Assembly: GCA_902801415.1 (NCBI GenBank)
Contig: CADCIK010000006.1
Coordinates: forward strand, 1-57,440
Length of the DNA: 57,440 nucleotides
Direction: 5' to 3'
Source of the DNA: an uncultured Lachnospiraceae bacterium
Lineage (GTDB): Bacteria; Bacillota; Clostridia; Lachnospirales; Lachnospiraceae
Shown here in pieces: positions 49,411 through 57,113 of the stretch. A program made the translations under genes and the position numbers. How positions within the stretch are numbered: position 1 is the stretch's first letter; the number at the start of each line of letters is the position of its first letter. The notes under the pieces are model-generated. The model made no database searches. It was not told the DNA's origin and was given only the letters and a program-made list of their open reading frames with translations.

Positions 49411-50862
49411 ATGCGCACAGAAAGTGAAAAAGCGATGACAAATGAAGAATTTTACATTCCTTGTGACGGAATTTCAGTACACATAAAACTCGACCTGCCG
49501 GACAGCGATCCCCGCGCGGATCATTCTAAGATCCCCATGGTCCTCGCCATCCCGGGCCTGACCGGACATATGGAAGAGCCCCACATGGTAGCCATAGCGG
49601 AGGCCCTCCCCAAAGCCGGTTATGCCTGCTTGCGCGCCGAACTGTACGGCCACGGCAAAAGCGGCGGATCTTTTCATGACCACACACTGTTCCACTGGGC
49701 TCTTGAGTTGATGGGCCTGATCGACTATGCCCGGGGGCTCGATTATGTCTCCGAGCTCTATCTGTGCGGCCACTCCCAGGCAGGCGCGGCAGCTGTTCTT
49801 GGCGCGGGTCTCGAACCCGATAAGCTGGATGGGCTCATTCTGCTTGCTCCGGCCATGCTGATCCGCGATGTCAGCTATGCCGGCGGCTTCCCTGTCCGGT
49901 TCTTTGATCCCGAACACATTCCGGATGAGACACTTGTCTTTGACAGCGCTCCGATCTCCGGCAATTACTACAGGGTAAACCGGCTTCTTCCCTTTGATGA
50001 CGCGATCCGCCTTTACGGGGACAAGCCTGTGCTGGTCGGTCACTCCCCCACTGATGAACTGGTCCCCTATGAATACGGCGTCCGAACCGCAGAGGCTTAT
50101 CAGAATGCGGAGATGTTCACGACCGGTGATGACGATCACTGTTTTGCCGCGCATATCGACCAGGTGACGGGGAAAATGATCGCCTTCCTCAACTCGATTT
50201 CCAAAGATCCGGCGTCCTATCGGTATCTGCTCTTCGACCTGGACGGCACACTCACGGATCCCAAGGAGGGCATCACCAAAAGTGTGCAGTATGCGCTGCG
50301 CCGCTTCGGCATCGATGTTGCGGATCCGGACACTTTGACGCCCTACATCGGGCCGCCGCTCATCCCCTCTTTCATGGAGTTCCACGGGCTGAGCCGCGAG
50401 CAGGCGGAAGAAGCGCTGCTTGTCTACCGCGAGCGCTTTTCGACGGTCGGATTATTCGAGAACGAGGTGCTGGAGGGCGTCCCCGAGATGCTGCGCGCTC
50501 TTCATGAAAAGGGCCGTTTTCTTGCTGTCGCCTCCTCCAAGCCGGAGGAATATGTGCGCCGGATCCTGGAGCATTTCGATCTGCTGCAGTGTTTTGACGA
50601 GGTCGTCGGAGCGAGCATGGATGAGAAGCGCTCTGCCAAGAAGGACATCATAGAAGAAGCCCTGCGCCGGATGGGCAAGTCCGCCGGCGATCCGGAAGTC
50701 CTGATGATCGGCGACCGCAAGCATGACGTCGAAGGTGCGAAGCAGTGCGGCCTCGACAGCCTGGCCGTTTACACCGGTTTCGCGCCGCAAGGCGAGCTGG
50801 AGGAAGCTGGCGCGACCTTCATATTCCGCACGATCGGGGAGATGGAGGAGTTTCTGGTGTGA
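49411..50862 (+). CDS. alpha/beta-hydrolase fused to a HAD phosphatase
   Basis: The N-terminal 265 residues are an esterase-like alpha/beta hydrolase with nucleophile S122 in GHSQAG, D215 and H243 as the rest of the triad. From about 270 the protein becomes a phosphoglycolate-phosphatase-like HAD enzyme with motif I DLDGT (276-280), a serine/lysine motif SSKPEEY, and the acidic motif GDRKHDVEGAK. Both active sites look complete, so the 483-residue product should be bifunctional. The alternative start at 49435 lacks a ribosome site; AGGA lies close before 49411. The HAD half ends two residues after EMEEF, the usual C-terminus. Confidence 0.88.
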   Translation: MRTESEKAMTNEEFYIPCDGISVHIKLDLPDSDPRADHSKIPMVLAIPGLTGHMEEPHMVAIAEALPKAGYACLRAELYGHGKSGGSFHDHTLFHWALELMGLIDYARGLDYVSELYLCGHSQAGAAAVLGAGLEPDKLDGLILLAPAMLIRDVSYAGGFPVRFFDPEHIPDETLVFDSAPISGNYYRVNRLLPFDDAIRLYGDKPVLVGHSPTDELVPYEYGVRTAEAYQNAEMFTTGDDDHCFAAHIDQVTGKMIAFLNSISKDPASYRYLLFDLDGTLTDPKEGITKSVQYALRRFGIDVADPDTLTPYIGPPLIPSFMEFHGLSREQAEEALLVYRERFSTVGLFENEVLEGVPEMLRALHEKGRFLAVASSKPEEYVRRILEHFDLLQCFDEVVGASMDEKRSAKKDIIEEALRRMGKSAGDPEVLMIGDRKHDVEGAKQCGLDSLAVYTGFAPQGELEEAGATFIFRTIGEMEEFLV

Positions 50863-50910
50863 TTTTCTCTGTGGTTTTGCCGGTTCTCCTTGGGTTTCTT
50901 GCTTGACTTG

Positions 50911-51446
50911 ATGGCGGTTAGGCACAGCGCCTTGGTTTCCTTGATTTGTTCTCCAAGGTTTTCTCTTGCCCTAATGGCGGTTAGGCACAGCGCCTTGGTT
51001 TCCTTGATTTGTTCTCCAAGGTTTTCTCTTGCCCTAACGGCGTTTAGGCACAGCGCCTTGGTTTCCTTGATTTGTTCTCCAAGGTTTTCTCCTGCCCTAA
51101 CGGCGTTTAGGCACAGCGGAGAGTTTTCTATGATTTGTTATCCAAGGTTTCTGCTTGCATGCGCCTGATTAGGTACAGTGGGGAGCTTTCTGTGATTTGT
51201 TCTCCAAGATTTTCGCTTGCCTGCGGGCGTTTAGGTACAGCGGGGAGTTTTCTGGGATTTGTTCTCCATGATTACAATTGAAAATTGGAGTACAAGCACA
51301 AGAAATCTGTCTTCCATACCTAAATGCTTCGCTGAGATTGAAGATTTTGGAGTACATTCGCGTAAAATCTGCTTGCTATACCTAATTACACGAAAATCCA
51401 TGGGGTACAAATTCATGAAATCGGGCTTCTGTACCTAACAGCTAAG
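50911..51446. repeat. 63-bp repeat array with opposed arms
   Basis: Six units of 63 bases (starting about 50911, 50974, 51037, 51100, 51163 and 51225) carry TTAGGCACAGCG and TTGTTCTCCAAGG blocks. From 51285 about three degenerate copies of the same element follow in reverse orientation (TTGGAGTACA ... TACCTAA). The first four units are nearly identical and the inner ones diverge. The array fills most of the 840-base space between the fusion gene and the XRE gene. Weak open frames through it appear to be chance products of the 21-codon period. Confidence 0.85.
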
Positions 51447-51571
51447 CAACCTGTATATGCCCTGCGATTATTCAGGCATTGTAATCATCCCTTAATGTAA
51501 ACAGTTCCGAAGTACTTCCTCTCCCAAGTGGAGACCTTTGTAAGAATCTCTCACAGAGTAGAAATAGCTTT

Positions 51572-51628
51572 AAAAGAAAACAGGCTCTGCTTCAAGCTGG
51601 TACTCAAAACCAGCTTGAAGTAGAGCCT
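51572..51628 (-). terminator. terminator of the histone-like XRE gene
   Basis: AGGCTCT and CTTCAAGCTGGT arms pair with ACCAGCTTGAAG and AGAGCCT; the minus strand then reads GTTTTCTTTT. Confidence 0.85.
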
Positions 51629-51706
51629 CTAAATGTGAACTACCCACTACATATGCTTATCACAAAAAATAGGGATATTCTGCTATTAATCAGATAAAAA
51701 ACTACG

Positions 51707-52348
51707 TCACTTATTGATCTTCCCCAGAAGATCCATCAGCGCGTTCATTGTATCCTTTCCGGCCGCGCCGCCAGAGCTTCCGCCCGTCTTTCCGGAGAGA
51801 AGTGCGCTGATCAGGTCGGACGTCCCCGATGAACCTGATGAAGAACCTGACGAAGATCCGCTGCTTCCGGATCCCTTCGCGTTAGCGGAAAGGAGTGCGC
51901 CGATCAGCTCGATAGCGTTGCTGTCACCTTCCAGAAGGTTGATCGCAGCCTTCTTGGTCTTGGTATCCGCATTTCTGTAGAGCTGCACAAGTTTCTTCTC
52001 AGTCGCGGTGAGTGTAAGTGCGTTGACTGCTTTGGCGGCCGTCTTTTTTGCAGCAGTCGTCTTCTTAGCCGTAGTCTTGCCGGTGGAAGAAGTCTTGCCG
52101 GCAGTTGAAGTTTTGCCGGCAGCCGTAGTCTTTCCGGTTCCGGTCACTGCGTCGAGAAGAGACTTCTGTGTCACCCCGAGGACCTTAGCCATCTTTTTCA
52201 GAACAGCCTGCGTGGGTTCCTTCTCCCCGCGCTCGATCTTGCCAACATCGGATGCAGTGATTCCGTCCACCTGTTCCGCTACAGCCGCCTGTGTAAGTCC
52301 CTTGGCTGCGCGCGCCTCTTTGATCAGATCCCCAAGCTTTTTAGACAT
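51707..52348 (-). CDS. XRE-family regulator with histone-H1-like Lys/Ala tail
   Basis: Residues 3-65 are a Cro/CI helix-turn-helix (LTQAAVAEQVDGITASDVGKIERG). Residues 70-107 repeat GKT-type units and AAKK motifs, giving a basic Lys/Ala/Thr-rich stretch like bacterial histone-H1 homologues. A short helical domain (111-158) follows, then a Ser/Gly linker (159-177) and two small helical segments. The 213-residue protein has a clear GGGAGG ribosome site. It may bind DNA non-specifically through the tail as well as specifically through the HTH. Twin palindromes upstream suggest autoregulation. Confidence 0.82.
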   Translation of the reverse strand: MSKKLGDLIKEARAAKGLTQAAVAEQVDGITASDVGKIERGEKEPTQAVLKKMAKVLGVTQKSLLDAVTGTGKTTAAGKTSTAGKTSSTGKTTAKKTTAAKKTAAKAVNALTLTATEKKLVQLYRNADTKTKKAAINLLEGDSNAIELIGALLSANAKGSGSSGSSSGSSSGSSGTSDLISALLSGKTGGSSGGAAGKDTMNALMDLLGKINK

Positions 52349-52447
52349 ACTTACCTCCCTTTCTTAAGCACCTGGCGCCACTTGCTCAGTATATATCTGG
52401 ACTGAACACCAAATTATGCCAAATCCGAATGACACGATATTCCATAT

Positions 52448-52487
52448 AAGTATTATACTTTTTAGCGCATGGAAAGTAGAATACTTT
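52448..52487. promoter_or_regulatory. twin palindromic operators upstream of the XRE gene
   Basis: AAGTATTATACTT (52448-52460) and AAAGTAGAATACTTT (52473-52487) share the pattern AAGTAnnATACTT with centres 26 bases apart. The first overlaps a TATAAT-like -10 on the minus strand. Confidence 0.6.
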
Positions 52488-52586
52488 TATCCAATTAATA
52501 GCAAAATATCCCCGCCTCCTGACAATAAATGCAGGCGGCAGGTAGTTCACCCAAATATCTTGAAGTCTTGAAAGGAACATCACTCT

Positions 52587-53622
52587 ATGCAGTTAAAAGC
52601 TACCCATCGTTTACTGAGTTTACTGCTTCCCGCCGCGCTGCTCGTCACTTCCTGTTCAGGTGTGGCACCTTCCTCCGATACTGGTTCTGCGGAAACTTCT
52701 ACAGCCATATCTGCAACTGAAGAAGCCGCCGTATCTATGTCTGCGGAAGCCGAAATAGAAACACCTGATTCAGGTGACGCCGACATATCTGCATCGGTCT
52801 CTGATCAAGCCGTGACAACCTCTGAATCGCAGGAAACAACTGCAGTTGGTTCAACCTCTGCAGGTACAGAAAATGCCGACGCGCTGCCGGCCCCCTATAC
52901 CATGGAATCCTATGACACAGTCCCCGCAGAATTTCAGGAATGGCACGATGACATCGACTATGGCACAGTCGAGGCCGACGTGGAATACTACTCCAACACT
53001 GCGGGCGATTACAAGTACTGCAATGTTTTGCTCCCGGCAGGATATGTTGCGTCGCAGGAGTATCCGGTCCTCTATATGTTTCACGGTTTTGGCGGGCGAT
53101 ACGATTCCCACGTGCACGAAGGATCCATCCTGCAGACGCTGTATGGAAAGATGCTGCACGACGGGCTCGCAGTCCCCATGATCATCGTGGGGGCAGATAT
53201 GTATACAGGACCTCTGGCGGAGAAGGACGGCATGTCGGACGAGGAGATGCGTCCCTATTACGACAAGGGCATCGACGATCTCGTGCAGGACCTTATGCCG
53301 TTCATCGAGTCCCGCTATTCCGTAAAGAAGGGCCGGCAATACACGGCAGTCACGGGAGTTTCCCAGGGCGGCACGGATGCGCTGGCCGCGGGCTTTAAGT
53401 GGCAGGCCAAAATAGGATATATCGGCAGCTTTGCTCCCTGTACCGGCGTCATTCCCACACCTTATTACAGAGGGGTGCATCGACTCCACTCTCTATTACG
53501 GCAAAGTCATGGACCAAAAGGGCATTCCCAACCAGACCGATCTGGTGGAAGGATATGACCATGACAATGATCTGTGGAGGCTTGGGCACTACAATTTCAT
53601 GCAGAAGATTTTCCTGGACTAA
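52587..53622 (+). pseudogene. broken esterase lipoprotein (frameshift plus internal loss)
   Basis: The reading frame starts with a lipoprotein signal (LVTSC, C23), a Ser/Thr/Glu-rich linker (24-100) and a feruloyl/acetylxylan-esterase-like fold with nucleophile S259 in GVSQGG. Near the GGGG run at 53472-53475 the frame shifts by one. The true C-terminus continues in another frame (IDSTLYYG, then GYDHDN with the catalytic His) to the stop at 53622. Only about 66 residues separate Ser and His, roughly 20 fewer than I recall for the family, so the strand before the catalytic Asp seems lost as well. It would be secreted and act on plant-polymer esters if intact. Confidence 0.78.
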
Positions 53623-53635
53623 CACTGTATAAAAA

Positions 53636-53684
53636 GGGGTACTGATCCTGCTGCTCAAACAGCAGGATCAATACCCCTCTTTTC
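53636..53684 (+). terminator. terminator after the esterase pseudogene
   Basis: A GGGGTA-GATCCTGCTG stem pairs with CAGCAGGATC-TACCCC and is followed by TCTTTT on the plus strand. Confidence 0.85.
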
Positions 53685-53723
53685 ATTCCAATTTTCAGTA
53701 CCCCTCTTTTCATTCCAATTTTC
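53672..53723. repeat. 25-bp direct duplication next to the terminator
   Basis: A 25-base sequence with core CCCCTCTTTTCATTCC occurs at 53672-53696 and again at 53699-53723. It probably arose by slippage. Confidence 0.85.
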
Positions 53724-53729
53724 TGTCAC

Positions 53730-54264
53730 TCACACCATCTCAAAGATCAATATCCTCTCCCGCTTGTCATAATTCTCATACAGGCCTGTGCAGTCGATCT
53801 CGTCAACAAACAAAAGGTCATCCGCTGTCATAAGCAGGGAAATCTCGCTCTCGAAGGGATAGTAGAAATACAGGTAGATCTGCCTGGGATTCTCATAATA
53901 GGATTCCCGGATCCTGTGCAGCACGATCTTTAAAATGTCATCTGTGAACGGATTGAAGAAATACAAACTGTCTTCATCCTGCAAGCGGTACTTCCGGGCG
54001 TCCTCACAAATAAAACGGACGCCCTTTTTGTATGCATCAGGGATCTTCGCCCGTTCAAGATTTTGGCACGCCTTTTCATAGAGATCTTTGTCAAACTCGA
54101 TCCCGGTCGCGCGGCAGCCCGTCATGGCGCTCAGAAAGAAGGGCCTCCAGAACTCTGTAATCCGTTGGTTCGTAGTAGTTACAGTCCATTTCAAAAAAGT
54201 GATCGATCATTCCGGAAGTCTTAATATTCAGTTTCCTCTCCCACCACTGTTCTGACGCGCTCAT
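53730..54264 (-). pseudogene. broken SAM-dependent methyltransferase (motif I deleted)
   Basis: The N-terminal part (from 54264, ATG after AAGGAGATACCT) reads MSASEQWWERKLNIKTSG and YEPTDYRVLEALLSE. The next recognisable segment, TGCRATGIEFDKDLYEKACQNLE, is in a different frame beginning near 54126, and continues with FFNPF and the C-terminus to 53730. Family members carry about 25-30 residues with the SAM-binding D-x-G-C-G-K-G motif between these segments. Here that part is absent and the frame is broken, so the product cannot bind SAM. The deletion junction is near 54126-54137. Confidence 0.78.
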
Positions 54265-54382
54265 AGGTATCTCCTTCATTGCAATTAATATGCGCATATA
54301 TGATGTGATGTACCCGCGGTCGACTTCGCCGGCCGGGGCTTTACGCGTCATTTCGATAATTCGATAATACGCACATATATGA

Positions 54383-54388
54383 TATAAT
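54383..54388 (+). promoter_or_regulatory. -10 element of the acidic lipoprotein gene
   Basis: A perfect TATAAT lies 45 bases before the start codon. The -35 position (TTCGAT, 54360-54365) is weak and lies in a duplicated TTCGATAA sequence. Confidence 0.5.
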
Positions 54389-54432
54389 AGTACCGATGTT
54401 TGTAACCTGCAAATGATTAAGGAGATCAACCA

Positions 54433-55275
54433 ATGAATAGAAAAATCATCGCTTTCCTTCTGTGCGGCACTCTTTTGCTTTCTGCAGCGAGCTGCGGCGC
54501 TTCCGGCAAACAGGCTAACGCGGATCTTTCCAAACCGGTTGAAGAAACCGCTGAAGAAGTTGATGCAGCCGTTATGGATGAAGTCGGCGACGAATTACAA
54601 GAAGTTGAGGATTCCCTGTCCGATGCTTCCGCCGAAGTCGAGGAAACCCTTCCCGAAGCTGCAGAGGAGATTATCGAAGAGTCGGAATCTGAAGCATCTG
54701 CATCTGACGACGCCGAATCCGAAGCGAACGCATCTGACGACGATGCATCAGGCAGCGAAGACTATGACGCTTCGTATGCCTTCGCCAATGCGAAATTTGA
54801 CGGAGACAAGATCATCGTTGTTCCGAATGGAGAAGTAAACGACAGCACCTTTATCTATGAAGATAAGACGCTCGGCGGCCTGTGCGACTACATTGACTCG
54901 ACTGTTCTTGAAGAAGGAAGGACGATCAACAGAGACTTCCTCTACGATCTTATATCTGTGGAAGTCATCGATCCGCAGCTGTATCAGGACTATGACTCAT
55001 TCAGCCGTGTCATGTACATGAGTCTGTCGATTGCAAACGAGTTCAGTACAATCGACGTCGATCTCAAGGATATGATCCTGGATACAACCGATCAGGCTAA
55101 GCAGGTCTTTGAAGTAAACGCTGAGGGAAAGGACACTACATGGATCCTTGACGGACATGAGTATAAGTTCTATCTCAACGACGGCAGCACTGAGTATACG
55201 TCTTCCATGTTTGATCCTGAGACGCTGGATGTGTGGAGTTTTGTGCTGGATCAGTATTTTGAAGTAGAAGAATGA
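54433..55275 (+). CDS. acidic secreted lipoprotein of unknown function
   Basis: The 280-residue protein has a lipoprotein signal peptide with lipobox SAASC (C21). Residues 30-112 form a strongly acidic, low-complexity linker (Glu/Asp/Ser/Ala, with SEASASDD-type repeats). A folded domain of about 165 residues follows (KFDGDKIIVVPNGEV to the end) that I do not recognise; it is rich in Asp and aromatic residues. Ribosome site AGGAG precedes the ATG. The same signal-plus-acidic-linker layout appears in the esterase pseudogene 1.8 kb away. Confidence 0.82.
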   Translation: MNRKIIAFLLCGTLLLSAASCGASGKQANADLSKPVEETAEEVDAAVMDEVGDELQEVEDSLSDASAEVEETLPEAAEEIIEESESEASASDDAESEANASDDDASGSEDYDASYAFANAKFDGDKIIVVPNGEVNDSTFIYEDKTLGGLCDYIDSTVLEEGRTINRDFLYDLISVEVIDPQLYQDYDSFSRVMYMSLSIANEFSTIDVDLKDMILDTTDQAKQVFEVNAEGKDTTWILDGHEYKFYLNDGSTEYTSSMFDPETLDVWSFVLDQYFEVEE

Positions 55276-55282
55276 TCACTTT

Positions 55283-55335
55283 AAGGGCACTGAGCCGGAA
55301 GAATTAGTTTTGTTCCGGCTTGGTGCCCTTGTTTT
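55283..55335 (+). terminator. terminator of the acidic lipoprotein gene
   Basis: AAGGGCAC and GAGCCGGAA arms pair with TTCCGGCTT and GTGCCCTT and are followed by GTTTT. The AAGGGCAC/GTGCCCTT arms recur in the 71-bp array downstream. Confidence 0.85.
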
Positions 55336-55406
55336 ACGGCTTTGTTCTTTGTTTTCTGGTCTTGACGCCCTTTTAGATTCCCCTTCTAAGCGATATAATC
55401 TACAAG

Positions 55407-55439
55407 AAAACCTCCCGATCAGCTAGGAGGGGTGGTTTT
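55407..55439 (-). terminator. terminator downstream of the small anchored protein
   Basis: AAAACCTCC/GGAGG-GGTTTT arms form a stem, and the minus strand continues TTTTCTTG. Confidence 0.6.
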
Positions 55440-55523
55440 AGCCTTTGCGATAATTTTCAAGACTCGCATCAAGTTCAGCGCTCAAAAAATATGACAATGT
55501 ACTTTATCAAGCGAAAAGAAAAA

Positions 55524-55919
55524 CTATGGGATTATTGGGTTACTGTCAATTTTGTCTAATGATTTCGGCTGTAAATCATCTTCAATTAAATAGTATTTAT
55601 CGGAAGTACGCAGAAGCAGCATAGTACTATTGTCTGTTCTTAAGACAACATACTCATCGTCAACCTGGCAATAGCCACTCTTCAGTATCTCATTTTGAGA
55701 ATTATACAGTACAAACTCTTCTTTTGATTGATCATCAGCTAATTCTACTGCCAAATACTCTTTTTGAGTGGCGCTTTCAATGGATGCGCTGTCGTTAATT
55801 TGATAAGTCCCTTTGTAGGTTTTCTGTGTTATTTTTGATGAGTTCTTATAATAAATGCTAGTAAACGACACACTTAGCAAACCTACGATAATAATCAACA
55901 GTACAATCCATCTTTTCAT
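55524..55919 (-). CDS. small membrane-anchored protein, unknown, AT-rich
   Basis: The 131-residue protein has one N-terminal membrane segment or uncleaved signal (WIVLLIIIVGLLSVSFTSIYY) and a soluble outside domain of about 105 residues (beta-rich, many Asp, Ser, Tyr). I do not recognise the fold. The start at 55919 has GGAG eight bases upstream; an in-frame ATG at 55946 is also possible. Its codon use and base composition are clearly more AT-rich than the bulk of the window, suggesting recent acquisition. Confidence 0.72.
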   Translation of the reverse strand: MKRWIVLLIIIVGLLSVSFTSIYYKNSSKITQKTYKGTYQINDSASIESATQKEYLAVELADDQSKEEFVLYNSQNEILKSGYCQVDDEYVVLRTDNSTMLLLRTSDKYYLIEDDLQPKSLDKIDSNPIIP

Positions 55920-56041
55920 ACGACTTACTCCATTCACATTAATCATTCACTTCTTTATTCAAAGTCGGTTTAACTTTATCTACTGTTTACTCTTTTCTAT
56001 TCACAGTTTTGTTTTTCTTCCAAGAATTCCATGGAAAAAAG

Positions 56042-56212
56042 CTATACGTATCGATATATTTTAACTTGTTTGGTTGACCCTGAAATAGTATGAGTCCCCA
56101 AATATTTATTGCTCGTTGGTTTCTCAGCTGCAATAGTAAACGCGGGCGCCAAACAGGAAAAAACAAATGCCACTATAAAGGCTACAATCAATTTACTATA
56201 TATCTTTGACAT
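56042..56212 (-). CDS. 56-residue secreted peptide, unknown
   Basis: A short frame starting at 56212 encodes a basic start (MSKIYSK), a long hydrophobic core (LIVAFIVAFVFSCLAPAF), a likely cleavage region (TIAAE), and a short mature part ending IYRYV. AAAGGAG lies upstream. It may be a small secreted peptide such as a pheromone or bacteriocin, or the remnant of a longer secreted protein, because the mature part is only about 27 residues. The base composition is AT-rich like the next gene on the same strand. Confidence 0.5.
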   Translation of the reverse strand: MSKIYSKLIVAFIVAFVFSCLAPAFTIAAEKPTSNKYLGTHTISGSTKQVKIYRYV

Positions 56213-56293
56213 TCTACCATTACTCCTTTGTTATATCAAATTAGTATTGAGTTGTTTTCTCTCTAAATCCTGTTGACGTCAACACAAGATTTT

Positions 56294-57050
56294 CTGGCCT
56301 GTTGCCCTTTTCGTGCCCTTGGATATTTCCTTAAGGGCGCTGAAAGGGCACTTTTATTTATTTCCTGGCCTGGTGCCCTTTTCGTGCCCTTGGACACCTC
56401 CTTAAGGGCAGCGAAATGGCACTTTTATTCCTTTCCTGGCTTTGTGCCCTTTTCGCGCCCTTGGACACTTCCTTAAGGGCACTGAAAGGGCACTTTTGGC
56501 TTTGTGCCCTTTTCGCGCCCTTGGACACTTCCTTAAGGGCACTGAAAGGGCACTTTTATTTATTTCCTGGCCTGATGCCCTTTTCGTGCCCTTGGATACC
56601 TCCTTAAGGGCAACGAAACGGCACTTTTATTTCTTTTCTGGCTTGGCGCCCTTTTCGTGCCCTTGGGCACCTCCTTAAGGGCACTGAAAGGGCACTTTTA
56701 TTTCTTTTCTGGCCTGATGCCCTTTTCGCGCCCTTGGACATTTCCTTAAGGGCACTGAAACGGCACTTTTATTTCTTTTCTGGCTTGGCGCCCTTTTCGT
56801 GCCCTTGGACATTTCCTTAAGGGCACTGAAACGGCACTTTTATTTCTTTTCTGGCTTGGCGCCCTTTTCGTGCCCTTGGATACCTCCTTAAGGGCAACGA
56901 AACGGCACTTTTATTTCTTTTCTGGCTTGGCGCCCTTTTCGTGCCCTTGGATACCTCCTTAAGGGCAACGAAACGGCACTTTTATTTCTTTCCTAGCCTG
57001 ATGCCCTTTTCGTGCCCTTGGACACTTCCTTAAGGGCACTGAAAGGGCAC
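56294..57050. repeat. 71-bp tandem array, 11 units, each a long hairpin
   Basis: Units start at 56294, 56365, 56436, 56497, 56567, 56638, 56709, 56780, 56851, 56922 and 56993. Spacing is 71 bases except one 61-base copy (56436-56497). Each holds GTGCCCTTTTCGTGCCCTTGG followed by CCTTAAGGGCACTGAAAGGGCAC, which can fold back on itself. The units from 56780 to 56993 are almost identical, so expansion is recent. No convincing gene lies inside; weak frames are by-products of the repeats. Confidence 0.92.
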
Positions 57051-57106
57051 AAAAAAAGACCTACCGCATCACCGAGGGAGTATAAGGTGATACAGTAAGT
57101 CTTTTT
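57051..57106 (-). terminator. terminator of the right-edge gene
   Basis: A GAC-TAC-ATCACC stem pairs with GGTGAT-GTA-GTC, flanked by A- and T-runs on both sides, directly after the stop at 57114. Confidence 0.85.
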
Positions 57107-57113
57107 TATATGG

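Noticed and set aside
50890-51168. Open frame with 21-residue repeats on the plus strand
   Set aside because: The 63-bp period keeps any frame open; there is no ribosome site and the protein looks like random translation of the repeat.
56273-56678. Overlapping open frames with CPFRALG repeats
   Set aside because: They are translations of the 71-bp hairpin array, have no ribosome sites and are interrupted by the shorter copy.
56294-57050. CRISPR array
   Set aside because: The whole 71-base unit is repeated, with no unique spacers, and no cas gene is nearby.
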